Source: Synechococcus sp. SynAce01
GTDB taxonomy: Bacteria; Cyanobacteriota; Cyanobacteriia; PCC-6307; Cyanobiaceae
Length of the DNA: 64,000 bases
Assembly (NCBI RefSeq): GCF_001885215.1
Contig: NZ_CP018091.1
Span: forward strand, 2,418,001-2,482,000
Direction of reading: 5' to 3'
The notes under the pieces were generated by a model. It was not told the DNA's origin. It was given only the letters and a program-made list of their open reading frames with translations, and ran no database searches. The translations under genes and the position numbers were made by a program. How positions within the stretch are numbered: the stretch's first letter is position 1; every line of letters begins with the position of its first letter. Shown piece after piece: positions 14,511-23,662 of this stretch.

Positions 14511-15770
14511 ATGTCCGCTTTGAGTTGGCAAGAGCTGCAGGGCCTGGCGCTGGCTGAAGCGGACCGGATCAACGGACCCACCAATGCCCAGGCCCGCCTG
14601 CGTCTGTTTGGACAGAGCGAAGCTGATGTGCGGGTTGTCCTTTACCGCGATCACCACGCCTGGTGCCCCTATTGCCAGAAGGTCTGGCTTTGGTTGGAGG
14701 AGATGCGGATTCCCTACCGCATCGGCAAGGTGACGATGTTCTGCTATGGCGAAAAGGAAAGCTGGTTCAAACAATTGGTGCCATCCGGCATGTTGCCGGC
14801 CCTTGCCCTTGATGGCCGTCTGATCACCGAAAGCGATGACATCCTTCTGGCTCTTGAAGCGACGTTCGGGCCCCTAGGCGATCGGATGAAATCCCCTGCT
14901 GTGGCTGTTTTGCGCCGTTTGGAGCGCACCCTGTTCCGGGCCTGGTGCCAATGGCTGTGTGTCTCGCACTGGCAACAACGGGACGAAGCTGTTGCCGAGC
15001 GGCAGTTCGATCGGATCGCCGAGCAGGTGGACGAGGTGCTGCAAGCCACACCAGGCCCCTTTTTCCTGGAGCGATTTGGCACGGCCGATCTGATCTTCAC
15101 GCCCTACATCGAGCGGATGAACGCGAGCCTCTACTACTACAAGGGCTATTCCCTCAGGCAACGCCACGCCTCCATCGCCTCTTGGTTCGAGGCGATGGAG
15201 GAGCGCCCCACTTATCGTGGAACCCAGAGCGATTTTCATACCCATGCCCACGATCTGCCCCCACAGATGGGCGGCTGTTATCCCAGCGGCGGCGCGGCGC
15301 AGCAGGCCTGCAGCCAACGGGTCGACCAAGGTCCCTGGCCCTTGGCCATGCCCGACGATCCTGAGACATCCCAACCTGCCTCGGATGATGCGCCGGCCGA
15401 AGCTCTGGCGCGCGTGTTGCGCCACAGGCAGGCCATTTTGAGCGTGAACCCCTGGGCTGGAGAGCCCTTTGAGCTGGCCCTGCGCTCTGCCCTCTCGACA
15501 ATGATCACGGGCCATCACTGTTCTTCTCCACCTGGATCGGCGGCTGCACTGCTCTACCTGCGCGATCGGATCAGCGTTCCCCGAGATATGTCCCTGCATG
15601 CGGCCCGGGCCCTGCGCCAAGCCCTGACGCAGACGGCTGCCAGCGATCCGCGTGTTCATGATTCCGCAGCCCCTGCCGCGGTTCCCCTGCCCAGCCGTCA
15701 CCGCCGTGATCAGGACCCGCTTGCCTTTAAGCGCTTAACTGATCTCGCGACTGCTTCACCGGCTGGGTGA
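14511..15770 (+). CDS. Glutathione S-transferase family protein with long C-terminal extension
   Basis: From ATG 14511 the protein has 419 residues. A thioredoxin-fold domain contains HHAWCPYCQKVWLWLEE (Cys52, Cys55), then VPSGMLPALALDGRLITESD, the typical glutathione-binding loop with cis-Pro and an ES motif. A helical C-terminal GST domain follows (FLERFGTADLIFTPYIERMN). Beyond about residue 250 there is an unusual Pro/Ala-rich tail with a further helical segment. A CPYC site suggests thiol-transfer (omega-like or glutaredoxin-like) chemistry rather than classical conjugation. GTG at 14436 would add 25 residues of low-complexity sequence and seems less likely. The gene diverges from cpcB. 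Confidence 0.82.
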   Translation: MSALSWQELQGLALAEADRINGPTNAQARLRLFGQSEADVRVVLYRDHHAWCPYCQKVWLWLEEMRIPYRIGKVTMFCYGEKESWFKQLVPSGMLPALALDGRLITESDDILLALEATFGPLGDRMKSPAVAVLRRLERTLFRAWCQWLCVSHWQQRDEAVAERQFDRIAEQVDEVLQATPGPFFLERFGTADLIFTPYIERMNASLYYYKGYSLRQRHASIASWFEAMEERPTYRGTQSDFHTHAHDLPPQMGGCYPSGGAAQQACSQRVDQGPWPLAMPDDPETSQPASDDAPAEALARVLRHRQAILSVNPWAGEPFELALRSALSTMITGHHCSSPPGSAAALLYLRDRISVPRDMSLHAARALRQALTQTAASDPRVHDSAAPAAVPLPSRHRRDQDPLAFKRLTDLATASPAG

Positions 15771-15823
15771 CAGCCTCAATCAAAGTCAGATTCGCCCTTC
15801 GGTGCTGCTCGCGCCGATTTCCG

Positions 15824-16420
15824 ATGACACGTTCTCCCCTGCAACTCAAGCCAGTGTCCCCAAGGCTGCGGGCTCGGGCTATCGCCAAGGCCAGGGTCTT
15901 GGCGATAGCCGGACTTGCGGCTCTCTCGTTGATGCTGCCGCTGCGGGCCGTTGAGCTGCGCGGCATGACCTATTTCCAGACTCCGCCCTGGAGCCTGACG
16001 TTTCGTAATTACTACACCACCGTGATGGCTAACGGAGCGGAGTATTACTTCACCATCGTGATGCCGGAGCAGGCTGGCGCTGGGCTGGGGCGGGTTGAAA
16101 TTCAGCAGACCACAGGATCAGACTGGACGTTTCCCTTTGCTGTGAACCAGAGTCGGGCTTTCCTCGGTGAACCTCGCCGTAAACAGGCTGCCATTGCGGT
16201 GGAGGCCAGCTTTGACGAAAAACGGCGAGAGTTCAGCATCCTTTTCCCTAACCCGCCTTCCCCGGGACAGACCGTTACGGTGGTTCTGAGGCCGTTCAAC
16301 AATCCCTCCTTTGCGGGGATCTATCAGTTCGCGGTGCGGGCATTTCCCGCTGGCCCCAATCCGGTCGGCCAGCAGGTGGGTTTTGCGCGGATGGCGATCT
16401 ACAACGTGGATCGTTTCTGA
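15824..16420 (+). CDS. Secreted DUF2808 family protein
   Basis: The 198-residue protein has a basic N-terminus and a hydrophobic stretch ARVLAIAGLAALSLMLPLRA that acts as a signal peptide. The mature part begins VELRGMTYFQTPPWSLTFRN. The aromatic patterns YYFTIVMPEQAGAGLGRVEI and LRPFNNPSFAGIYQFAVRAF fit the DUF2808 family, common in cyanobacteria and of unknown function. It is presumably periplasmic or outer-membrane associated. GTG at 15767, overlapping the GST stop in GTGA, is an alternative start that would add 19 residues. Its last 22 bases overlap the end of the convergent cupin gene. Confidence 0.8.
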   Translation: MTRSPLQLKPVSPRLRARAIAKARVLAIAGLAALSLMLPLRAVELRGMTYFQTPPWSLTFRNYYTTVMANGAEYYFTIVMPEQAGAGLGRVEIQQTTGSDWTFPFAVNQSRAFLGEPRRKQAAIAVEASFDEKRREFSILFPNPPSPGQTVTVVLRPFNNPSFAGIYQFAVRAFPAGPNPVGQQVGFARMAIYNVDRF

Positions 16421-16887
16421 ACTTCAGGGCATACGAAGTCAGTGAACTCAAAGCCTGGCGCGACGCAGCAGTTCACCAGGCTCCAGTCCCCCAGGCTGCG
16501 GGCCGCTTGCCAGCAACCTGGTTCGATGATCTGCACTGGATATTGATCCGGGTGGTCCAAGTCCAAAGGACCAAGCCGCAGGGCTAAGGCTTCGCTTGTG
16601 GATGGAGTCTTCAGTTTCGCCTCACCACGCCAGAGAATCAGTGCTGCGCCACCGGCGTGGTGCCAGCTTTCCTCCGCCCCAATCAGGCGATGCCAGCGGC
16701 TGGTTACACCGGCTGGCAGCAGGAAGTCGATCACGGTGAAGGCCGCACGTTCGCTGCCGTCGGCGCGCCGCACGCTGAGGCTGGAGCGGTGCCGTTCCCG
16801 GTAGAAGCCCCCCTCCGGGTGGGGCATCAACCCCAACCGGTCGATCAGCCGTTGCATCTGCGTTTCAGCGATCTGCGTTTCAGCCAT
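16399..16887 (-). CDS. Cupin-fold protein of the DUF985 family
   Basis: The 162-residue protein contains GLMPHPEGGFYRERHRS, FTVIDFLLPAGVTSRWHRL and EESWHHAGGAALILWRG, the pattern of DUF985 small cupins. A later VAPGFEFTDFVCPE completes the second half of the barrel. These proteins are often linked to sugar or oxalate-type cupins, and their reaction is unknown. Histidines in SRWHRL and SWHHAGG could hold a metal. ATG at 16857 (MQRLIDRLGL) is an alternative start because the first ten residues are repetitive (MAETQIAETQ). It overlaps the DUF2808 gene tail-to-tail and starts 8 bases after the VOC gene stop, so the two may be co-transcribed. Confidence 0.85.
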   Translation of the reverse strand: MAETQIAETQMQRLIDRLGLMPHPEGGFYRERHRSSLSVRRADGSERAAFTVIDFLLPAGVTSRWHRLIGAEESWHHAGGAALILWRGEAKLKTPSTSEALALRLGPLDLDHPDQYPVQIIEPGCWQAARSLGDWSLVNCCVAPGFEFTDFVCPEVQKRSTL

Positions 16888-16895
16888 CTGCGGGC

Positions 16896-17348
16896 TCAGT
16901 CGGTTGCGGTAGGATCGGTTTTTTCACCCACCAGCTGGAAATTGCTGGCGCCAAGGATCGCCTCTCGGTGGCGGTAATGCTTGAACTCCAACCAGTTGCC
17001 GGAAGGGTCGATCAGAAAAAAGCTGCGATGTTCCAGGGGTGAGCCTGGGTAACGCAGCCGTGGCTGGGCTCCGAAGTGCAGGCCCTGCGCCCTGGCCCGT
17101 TCCTCCAGGTTGGCCAGCTCCTCGGGCTCAGCCAGCACCAAGCCAAAATGCCTGGGATAAACGCCGCGCTGGGTTGCCAGCGCGGCCGGTTCGAGGTGGG
17201 CCACCAACTGGTGACCGCCAAGGCCCAGCACCAGAGCTTCGTGGCTGCGCCGGCCGCGCTGACAACCGAGTCCATCCACATACCAGCGCTCTGTGGCGTC
17301 GAGGTCGGTCACCGGAAAAGAGAGATGGAACTGCGTGGTGGTGGCCAT
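16896..17348 (-). CDS. VOC (glyoxalase/bleomycin-resistance fold) superfamily protein
   Basis: From ATG 17348 the protein has 150 residues, starting MATTTQFHLSFPVTDLDATE. It contains the paired beta-alpha-beta repeats of the vicinal-oxygen-chelate fold, ending FFLIDPSGNWLEFKHYR, the usual metal-ligand Glu strand. The His in TTQFHLSFPV and the Glu in WLEFKH are likely metal ligands. Substrate is unknown; dioxygenase-like or glyoxalase-like chemistry is possible. The upstream ATG at 17396 would add sixteen residues that look non-conserved. It reads into the cupin gene 8 bases downstream. Confidence 0.82.
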   Translation of the reverse strand: MATTTQFHLSFPVTDLDATERWYVDGLGCQRGRRSHEALVLGLGGHQLVAHLEPAALATQRGVYPRHFGLVLAEPEELANLEERARAQGLHFGAQPRLRYPGSPLEHRSFFLIDPSGNWLEFKHYRHREAILGASNFQLVGEKTDPTATD

Positions 17349-17409
17349 GGAGGCAAGGGGCGGGAGGAAGCGTGTCGGTGCGCGTTGAACAGCCATGGCT
17401 GGACACAGA

Positions 17410-17438
17410 AAAGCCCCCGAGCGGCTGGCGGGGGCTTT
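17410..17438 (-). terminator. Rho-independent terminator
   Basis: AAAGCCCCC pairs with GGGGGCTTT around an 11-base loop (17410-17438). On the minus strand the stem is followed by TTTTC, so it most likely ends transcription from the unknown gene at 17606-18133, 168 bases upstream. It also isolates the VOC/cupin pair. Confidence 0.7.
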
Positions 17439-17605
17439 CCCGGAGAGTGGTTGTGACCATCAAGGCCCCGGACCGTTCTCTTGGCCGGCGGGGTGGAGGG
17501 CGCGCCGGTGACTCCTTGATAGCCATGATCAGAGCTGACCAGCCGTAGCCAGCACCAAACGCAACAGATCAGACCGGAGACTGGCGTGCCCGTTCAGACA
17601 AAAAC

Positions 17606-18133
17606 TCAGAGGCGACGACGAAATCCTTCACTGAAGCCTGTGCTCGCCGCTTCGCGCTCCTGGTTGCGCGAGTGCCGAAGTTGCCAGACATTGCGACTGA
17701 TTCGCTCGGCCACGACGCCGGCGCGGCGAACTTTGGCGCTGCCGGGCCTGGCGCCGATCAGTACCGTGACCTCCTGGGTGGTCAGCGGAGCACCCGTTTC
17801 GATCGCCAAGGCAATGGACTCAAGCCGGGCTTTGATCGCCTGAACGGACAGGGGAGCCTCATGCGTACTGAAATCTGCATCGAGAACGGGTTCAGCAAGG
17901 CCTGAGCCCCCCATCCCGCGCATCAGGCCCAGACCCACAACGGCCAGGGCCTGCTCCGGTTTCACGCCCTGATCGATCGCTTCGGTGATCCAATCAGAAA
18001 ATGATTGCTCCCCACTGTATGCCGCTACAGCGTCAGCGGCGGTTGTCGGTGTACTGCGTTTGGAGACCACGGCTTTTGTTGCGTCGACCCTGAGCTGGAA
18101 CTTATCGGGTCTGCCTGGGATCGCAAGGGTCAT
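17606..18133 (-). CDS. Protein of unknown function (175 aa)
   Basis: No family is recognised. The soluble 175-residue protein has an N-terminal stretch rich in Lys, Ser and Thr (FQLRVDATKAVVSKRSTPT). The central part is helical (FSDWITEAIDQGVKPEQALA and VQAIKARLESIALAIETGAP). The C-terminal region LTTQEVTVLIGARPGSAKVR followed by RISRNVWQLRHSRNQ has the look of a helix-turn-helix DNA-binding or phage-adaptor-like segment. It diverges from csoS1D with about 160 bases between, so it could be a regulator, but nothing shows this directly. A terminator lies downstream at 17410. Confidence 0.6.
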   Translation of the reverse strand: MTLAIPGRPDKFQLRVDATKAVVSKRSTPTTAADAVAAYSGEQSFSDWITEAIDQGVKPEQALAVVGLGLMRGMGGSGLAEPVLDADFSTHEAPLSVQAIKARLESIALAIETGAPLTTQEVTVLIGARPGSAKVRRAGVVAERISRNVWQLRHSRNQEREAASTGFSEGFRRRL

Positions 18134-18294
18134 GAGCGCGAATGGTGCACTCTTGGTGGTCTCGCCTGGGCAGCCACAACGGGGCCATGCAAGCCAAACG
18201 GTAGGATCGACTCAATTCCTCGAAAACCCAGTCCCGCTGGGGAATTGACCTGTTCTATGCAGGCAAGACACTCCCCTCCTTCAGGTCTGGTTTG

Positions 18295-19056
18295 ATGCCC
18301 CGCTCGCCAAGGATTAACCCACTTAATCCTCGCTTGCCGACTGATCCACGCCAGCCGATTGATCCACGCCAGCCGAACGCCAACCCAAGATTCGGCTCCA
18401 CGCCGCTGACCGGCAGCCGTAGCGCCCGGATTCAGCGGGGGCCAGCCATTGAGTTGCGCGCCTACGTCTTCCTGGATTCCCTGCAGCCCCAGTTGGCGGC
18501 CTACATGGGCACTGTCTCCCAGGGCTTTTTGCCGATTCCTGGCGACGCTTGTCTTTGGCTGGAGGTCGCCCCGGGGATGGCGGTGCACCGCTTGACCGAC
18601 ATCGCCCTCAAGGCCAGCACCGTGCGGCTCGGTCAAAAGGTGGTGGAGCGAGCCTTCGGCTCCCTGGCCCTGTATCACCGCGATCAGAGCAGTGTGTTGC
18701 TCTCGGGGGAATCGGTTCTCGATGCGATGGGAACCACCTTTGAGCACCGCAGCCAATGCGAAGTCACCTGGTCAGAAATCATCCGCGCCATCACGCCTGA
18801 TCACGCCGTGTTGATCAACCGCCAGAACCGGCGCGGTTCGATGATTCAGTCAGGGATGAGCATGTTCATTCTTGAAACAGAACCGGCCGGTTATGTGTTG
18901 ATCGCCGCTAACGAAGCGGAGAAGTCGTCGAATATCACTGTGGTGGATGTCAAGGCCGTTGGCGCCTACGGACGACTGACGCTGGCGGGCCGTGAAGGGG
19001 ATGTCGACGAGGCGGCAGCAGCAGCCTTAAGGGCCATCGAGATCATCAACCGCTGA
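18295..19056 (+). CDS. csoS1D: Tandem-BMC carboxysome shell protein CsoS1D
   Basis: The 253-residue protein has two fused BMC domains. The first begins [20 protein letters not shown], the second includes [20 protein letters not shown] and [20 protein letters not shown] and ends [20 protein letters not shown]. This matches CsoS1D, the pseudohexameric trimer of the alpha-carboxysome shell with a gated pore thought to pass RuBP and PGA. The N-terminal 55 residues are variable and rich in Pro/Arg/Asn, including the repeat [15 protein letters not shown] 18295 is chosen over TTG 18292. The gene overlaps the convergent rdgB by 11 bases. The rest of the cso/cbb operon is not in the window. Confidence 0.93.
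   Translation: MPRSPRINPLNPRLPTDPRQPIDPRQPNANPRFGSTPLTGSRSARIQRGPAIELRAYVFLDSLQPQLAAYMGTVSQGFLPIPGDACLWLEVAPGMAVHRLTDIALKASTVRLGQKVVERAFGSLALYHRDQSSVLLSGESVLDAMGTTFEHRSQCEVTWSEIIRAITPDHAVLINRQNRRGSMIQSGMSMFILETEPAGYVLIAANEAEKSSNITVVDVKAVGAYGRLTLAGREGDVDEAAAAALRAIEIINR
18341..18376 (+). repeat. Two 18-bp tandem units inside csoS1D
   Basis: Units at 18341-18358 and 18359-18376 differ in the first base only and encode DPRQPI and DPRQPN in the disordered N-terminal tail. Likely recent slippage in a non-structured region. Confidence 0.85.
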
Positions 19057-19672
19057 AGGCCGTCTTGATCCCAAGCAGCTCCCGGAGAGCTGGTGCGAGC
19101 AACCGGGCCGCCTTGGCCCTGCTGCCCAGCTTGCTCAATTGATGGTCGCTCATCTCGGCATAGGTGCAGCCGGCTTCTCGCACGTAGAACACCGAGTTGT
19201 AGCCATAGCTGCGTGCGGCCTCGACGGGCTCCACCAGAACCTCTCCCCGGCAGACTCCCTCGCTTTCGAGCACGATCTCTCCGGTCGGGTCTGCCAGGGC
19301 CAAGGCGGAATGGAACGCGGCACTGCGGTAGGGGTTGCCCTCCAGTTCAGCAAGCAGCCTGCTGATCCGCTCAGGATCACTCCCGGCGTAACGGGCCGAA
19401 TACACGCCCGGGGCGCCGCCGAGGGCATCCACCGAGAGGCCGGAGTCATCGGCGAGTGTCCAGCGGCCAGTGATCTTGGCCACGGTTTCGGCCTTCAGGC
19501 GGGCATTCTCTGCATACGTGATTCCAGTTTCTTCGATGTCGAGACCATCGGGCTGGGACAGCAGCTTCAGCTGATCGACCACCTCAAGCATCGCCGCGAT
19601 CTCGGCGATCTTGTGGGGATTGCCGCTGGCGATCACGAGCTCCACGCGTTCCAGCAAGGATCCAGGTCTCAA
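19046..19672 (-). CDS. rdgB: XTP/dITP pyrophosphatase (RdgB/HAM1 family)
   Basis: The 208-residue protein has [17 protein letters not shown], the substrate-binding start of the family, then [15 protein letters not shown], the [13 protein letters not shown] motif with GVYSARYAG, and a late [10 protein letters not shown]. It removes non-canonical purine nucleotides such as ITP and XTP from the nucleotide pool. The start is TTG 19672, which overlaps the previous stop in TTGA; GTG 19645 is an alternative. In alpha-cyanobacteria a ham1 gene commonly sits next to csoS1D, as here (convergent, 11-base overlap). Confidence 0.93.
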   Translation of the reverse strand: MRPGSLLERVELVIASGNPHKIAEIAAMLEVVDQLKLLSQPDGLDIEETGITYAENARLKAETVAKITGRWTLADDSGLSVDALGGAPGVYSARYAGSDPERISRLLAELEGNPYRSAAFHSALALADPTGEIVLESEGVCRGEVLVEPVEAARSYGYNSVFYVREAGCTYAEMSDHQLSKLGSRAKAARLLAPALRELLGIKTAFSG

Positions 19673-20058
19673 CCCCGTACCGGGATGGGTGTGCGCTCCC
19701 GGCGCGGCAGGGGGCCGTCCCGGTCTGAGCGGAACGTCAGCTCCAGCTCGGCGGCGTGCTCCGGCAGCAGCTCGATCAAGTTGGCGAGGGCCTGGAGGGT
19801 TTGGGGTGCTCCCTTGGTCATGGCCTCGCCGCTCATCAGCACCACATCGAGTTCGGGGCCATCAGCCTGGGGTTGCACATCGGCGAACAATTGAATGACC
19901 AAACCCTGGGGCGGAACCCTCACCACGCCGCTGAGGTGGTGGGACCCCTGGTTGTCGATCTCCGTGCCGAGCAAGGCCAGGGCCGGTAGCAGGCGGGGGA
20001 TCAGTGTGTCACCGCTGGTCTGGTCGCTGGGCTTCAAGACCAGCATCAATCGCGCCAT
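19669..20058 (-). CDS. Protein of unknown function (129 aa) coupled to rdgB
   Basis: The 129-residue soluble protein begins MARLMLVLKPSDQTSGDTLI and has an alternating pattern of beta strands and helices, with a long helix LQALANLIELLPEHAAELEL. No motif is recognised. The last three bases overlap the TTG start of rdgB, so translation is probably coupled. The plus-strand GNAT gene starts divergently 83 bases away. It may be a carboxysome-locus neighbour conserved in picocyanobacteria, but this is inference from position only. Confidence 0.6.
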   Translation of the reverse strand: MARLMLVLKPSDQTSGDTLIPRLLPALALLGTEIDNQGSHHLSGVVRVPPQGLVIQLFADVQPQADGPELDVVLMSGEAMTKGAPQTLQALANLIELLPEHAAELELTFRSDRDGPLPRRERTPIPVRG

Positions 20059-20141
20059 GCTTCCGGTAGCAGTGACTCACTCTCGCGCAACGCCGTCCCA
20101 GGCGGGTGAATGTTGAGTTGGCAGTCCGGCCGCCTTCGCCA

Positions 20142-20948
20142 ATGACCCTCGTTGAGCTCTCCAGGCAGTTGATGGGCCATGGCTTCGCTTGTCTGGGCGA
20201 GTCGGATGGTTCCTGGTTTCAGCAGGGCGAGGCGGGCTGGTTCGCCAGTGGGATCCCCCATCCCTGCGCCAACACGGTTCTCAGCGCTGGGCCAGACTGG
20301 AACTACGCCAGTCTGGCTGAGATCGCCGGTCACTTCCATGCTCGGGGAGTGCCCTGCAGTTGGCTGTGTTGGCCTGATCAGCAACCTCTTGAGCAAGGCC
20401 AGCACCTGCTGGCTCTTGGCTACCGACCCGTTGCCGCTGCGGCCCTGATGGCGGCACCGACGGCCGCGTTACTGGCGACGACGCCCAACCCTGGTCAACG
20501 GCTGGCGGCGGCCTTGCCTGGGGCGGAGTTGCTGCCGCTCGGCCCGTCGTTCCGGCAGGCCTACGCCGTCTGTGCTTCCGTCAGCACCGGCGCACCTCAG
20601 GCCTTTGGAGCACGCGCCGCCGCAGCCCTGCTCGGATCCGGCACGGCCGGTTCCCCACTCACCTATGGCGTTCTCCACGGCGGAGAGCTGTTGGCGGTGG
20701 CCACCTCGGTGGTGGTCGGATCAGTGGGCGCGATTTTCTGGGTGGGAACCCTGCCGGCTTGGCGGCGGTGTGGATTGGCTCGGGCCGTCACTGCAGCAGC
20801 AATCGCCGCCGGTGCAGCCCGCGGCGCACGCCTCACCCTGTTGCAGGCCGGAGACAACGCTGAAGGGCTTTACGCCGCGATGGGGTTTCGCCGCCACGGC
20901 CGCACAGAGATCTTCGTGCGTTCAGAGGTCGATCAATATTCGAGATAG
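20142..20948 (+). CDS. GNAT-family N-acetyltransferase
   Basis: The 268-residue protein has an N-terminal half of the acetyltransferase kind and a C-terminal core GVLHGGELLAVATSVVVGSV followed by VGTLPAWRRCGLARAVTAAA, the acetyl-CoA loop (R/QxxGx-like). GDNAEGLYAAMGFRRHGRTE closes the fold. Substrate is unknown. The start ATG 20142 (MTLVELSRQL) is preferred over GTG 20106. It stands between the rdgB cluster and the divergent MscS gene; no operon partner is evident. Confidence 0.8.
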   Translation: MTLVELSRQLMGHGFACLGESDGSWFQQGEAGWFASGIPHPCANTVLSAGPDWNYASLAEIAGHFHARGVPCSWLCWPDQQPLEQGQHLLALGYRPVAAAALMAAPTAALLATTPNPGQRLAAALPGAELLPLGPSFRQAYAVCASVSTGAPQAFGARAAAALLGSGTAGSPLTYGVLHGGELLAVATSVVVGSVGAIFWVGTLPAWRRCGLARAVTAAAIAAGAARGARLTLLQAGDNAEGLYAAMGFRRHGRTEIFVRSEVDQYSR

Positions 20949-21000
20949 ATCAATGTTCTGATTTCTGGGATGGGCCGCCACTGCGACCTTGAGGGTCCGG

Positions 21001-22713
21001 TTAGCTGATGGCGGCGCCATCCTTCGGCGCCTTCGGCACCGTGCTGGCATTGCCGTTGCGAATGGCGTGATAACCGGGCGAGAGAATCTCCAGGTCAGCG
21101 GCAGCGAATTGATCTTGTAGGGCGCCGAGCAGGCCAGAAAGATTCTCGCGATAGCTTCCCGGTTCGCTGATGAACACGGTTAGCTCATAGCTGATGTGAA
21201 AATCATTCAGGGATGTTTGCAGCACGTAGGGCTTCACCTCCTTGCTGATCCCATCGACGCTGTGGGCGGCTGCCAGCATCAGCGCCTGCACCTGGCGCCA
21301 GGCCACGTCGTAGCCGATCGTGATCGTGGTGGCCAGCGCCACCGGCTGCTGGATCTCCCGTCTCGAGAAGCTGAAGTTCACGATCGAAGCGCCGATCACC
21401 GTGGCATTCGGGATGCTGACCAGCTCATTGCGGGGCGTCTGCAGGCGGGTCACCAGCAGGGCTCGTTCCTGAACGACTCCCACCACCCCATTGATTTCCA
21501 CACGGTCGCCTTCGCGGAAGGCGCGGGTATAGATCAACATCAGGCCGCTGATGATGTTGGTGGCCACGGCACTGGAGCCAAGAGCGGCCAGCACACCCAG
21601 CAGCAGGCCGGCCCCCTGGAAGGCTCGGCTGTCGGAGCCCGGCAGGTAGGGAAAGGCCACAGCGATTCCCACCAGGGTAATGAAAATGCCCAAGAGCCTG
21701 GCAGTGGGCAGAGCCCATTCCGGATAAAAGCCCGGCACACGCAAGTTCCCCCGTCCGAGGGCCCGAAACCAGGAATTGCTGCCCTGGATCACCAGCACCG
21801 TGATCACCAGAATCACAGCCACGGTGAGCAGGTTGGGAATCGCCGTGAGCACGTTGGCGATGAATCCACCCACGAAGCCGAGGATCTGACCGCGCAGGCC
21901 TTCGGCAACGGCCTGGGTGGGCGGGAAAAAACCAAGCAGCAGGGGAATCAGCAGATAGCTGATCAGCGAGAGCAGGCCCCAATGGACAATCCTGCGCGCC
22001 AGCTGCAGCACCTGGCTCGACTGACCTGGATCCAGAACCTGATTGCCGGCAAGGCGCAGGCCCAGCAGTTGTTTATTCCTCTGGGACGCCAGCCAGAACT
22101 TCAGCGATCGATTAAGGCGAAGCTGAAACCGCAGCCAAAAGATGTAAATGCCGAGAACAAGCAAGGCCAGGGCCGTTCCCCTTAGCCAAGAGGCCAGATT
22201 GTTGTCCTGGCGGTAGCGCACAATGGCGCGGCGAAAGCTCTTTTGGTAATCGGCTGCGACGGCCTGGCGTGGTTGACCGAAACAGGCGGCGATCCGATCA
22301 TCGATCGCCATTCCCTCCACCAGGGTTTCGCCTTGTTTAAGGCCAATAATCGTATACGGCGGATTTTCATAAATACTAATCTGGTCCGGGTCAATATTAA
22401 AGTTATTAGCAACGTTGGTCAGCCGTTTTGAGGCGTTCTCGGCCAGTGTTTTGGGGTTCTGGGTTCCTGGAGCCCCCCGAACTTCGGCCACACGCTTTCC
22501 TCCAAGCGTGATCCACTCCGGCGTGCTGGCGCACCAGGGCTTGGCGGCCGTCGCATTGCCGGCTTCTGGTTCCGCCAACGATGGCCCTATCCCCCAGAGC
22601 ATCAGGACCACACTGATCAAGGCGGCCAGAAGTGTTCGCTTCAGGGAACCCCTTCGTTGCCGCCTGGAGGCCCGTTCCATTGCACGAATGGAAGCCGAAT
22701 TGGGGCCAGCCAT
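21001..22713 (-). CDS. MscS-family mechanosensitive ion channel
   Basis: From ATG 22713 the protein has 570 residues. It has a signal-like helix TLLAALISVVLMLWGIGPSL, a periplasmic region of about 150 residues, then membrane helices from about residue 180 on. The MscS core reads AFQGAGLLLGVLAALGSSAV, a Gly/Ala-rich pore helix, followed by GDRVEINGVVGVVQERALLV and the beta-domain sequence ELVSIPNATVIGASIVNFSF. Such channels open on membrane tension during osmotic downshift. The large periplasmic N-terminal part is typical of cyanobacterial members. ATG 22680 is an alternative start; the longer frame would overlap the hydrolase gene. Confidence 0.88.
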   Translation of the reverse strand: MAGPNSASIRAMERASRRQRRGSLKRTLLAALISVVLMLWGIGPSLAEPEAGNATAAKPWCASTPEWITLGGKRVAEVRGAPGTQNPKTLAENASKRLTNVANNFNIDPDQISIYENPPYTIIGLKQGETLVEGMAIDDRIAACFGQPRQAVAADYQKSFRRAIVRYRQDNNLASWLRGTALALLVLGIYIFWLRFQLRLNRSLKFWLASQRNKQLLGLRLAGNQVLDPGQSSQVLQLARRIVHWGLLSLISYLLIPLLLGFFPPTQAVAEGLRGQILGFVGGFIANVLTAIPNLLTVAVILVITVLVIQGSNSWFRALGRGNLRVPGFYPEWALPTARLLGIFITLVGIAVAFPYLPGSDSRAFQGAGLLLGVLAALGSSAVATNIISGLMLIYTRAFREGDRVEINGVVGVVQERALLVTRLQTPRNELVSIPNATVIGASIVNFSFSRREIQQPVALATTITIGYDVAWRQVQALMLAAAHSVDGISKEVKPYVLQTSLNDFHISYELTVFISEPGSYRENLSGLLGALQDQFAAADLEILSPGYHAIRNGNASTVPKAPKDGAAIS

Positions 22714-22760
22714 CGGAGCTGCCTGATCAAGGTGATGTGCCGGCCACCCTATGGCCCGGT

Positions 22761-23585
22761 TCAGACGCCGTTGGATCTGAACCACTCCAGCAGACGCTGC
22801 CAGCCATCGGCCGCCGCTTCGGGGCGATAGGTGGGGCGGTAATCGGCGTGAAAGCCGTGGGGCGCGTCGGGGTAGATCACGATCACGCTGCTGCTGCCTG
22901 CGGCCTTGAGCGCCTGCTGCATCGCTTCAATGGCCTCAAGCGGAATGCCGTCGTCGCTGCCGCCGTAGAGGCTGAGAACCGGCGCTTTCAATTGCCTTGT
23001 CAGCGCCAGCGGCACCAGCGGCTGCAGGGTGGTGGCCGGGGTGCTCAGGCGGCCATACCAGGCCACGCCAGCCCTGAGCCGGGGATTGTGGGCGGCATAG
23101 AGCCAGGTGATGCGTCCCCCCCAGCAGAAACCCGTGATCCCCAGCCTGGAGACGTTGGCCCTGGCATCGGCGCCCACCCAGGCCACCGTGGCATCGAGGT
23201 CGGCGAGCACCTGCTCGTCGGGCACCAACGACACGACCGGCAGAATCGAGGCGACATCAGGCAGGCCCGACACATCGCCTTGCCGCTCGAACAGGCTGGG
23301 GGCAATCGCCAGGTAGCCCTGCTGCGCCAACCGCCGGCAGACATCCTGGATGTGGGCATGCACCCCGAAGATCTCCTGGACCACCAGCACCACCGGGAAG
23401 CCCCGGCCAGAGCCAGGCATGGCGCGATAGGCAGGGATCGTGCGATCGCCCACCGGAATCGAGACAAAGCCGCTGATCAGCCCCGCCGTTGGGGTGTTCA
23501 AGCTGCTGGCGGCGACGGGCCCGGCCGCCAGGGCAAAGCCCGCCGCCAGGCTGCCGAGCATCAGATCGCGCCGCCTGATCGTCAT
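22761..23585 (-). CDS. Exported dienelactone hydrolase family protein
   Basis: The 274-residue protein has a twin-arginine-like leader, [20 protein letters not shown], so it is probably folded before export. The alpha/beta hydrolase core shows [20 protein letters not shown], the nucleophile elbow GITGFCWGG with Cys, and [11 protein letters not shown] near the end with the catalytic His. An Asp in [11 protein letters not shown] completes a likely triad. The family cleaves lactones such as dienelactone; the natural substrate here is unknown. ATG 23585 is preferred because the signal peptide begins there. It lies 48 bases upstream of the MscS start on the same strand. Confidence 0.85.
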   Translation of the reverse strand: MTIRRRDLMLGSLAAGFALAAGPVAASSLNTPTAGLISGFVSIPVGDRTIPAYRAMPGSGRGFPVVLVVQEIFGVHAHIQDVCRRLAQQGYLAIAPSLFERQGDVSGLPDVASILPVVSLVPDEQVLADLDATVAWVGADARANVSRLGITGFCWGGRITWLYAAHNPRLRAGVAWYGRLSTPATTLQPLVPLALTRQLKAPVLSLYGGSDDGIPLEAIEAMQQALKAAGSSSVIVIYPDAPHGFHADYRPTYRPEAAADGWQRLLEWFRSNGV

Positions 23586-23662
23586 GGAGTTCAAATCTGA
23601 AGGGGCAGGATCATGCCGCAGCCAAGCTAAGAGGCGCCAATCGCATTGCTTACGCTCAGACG

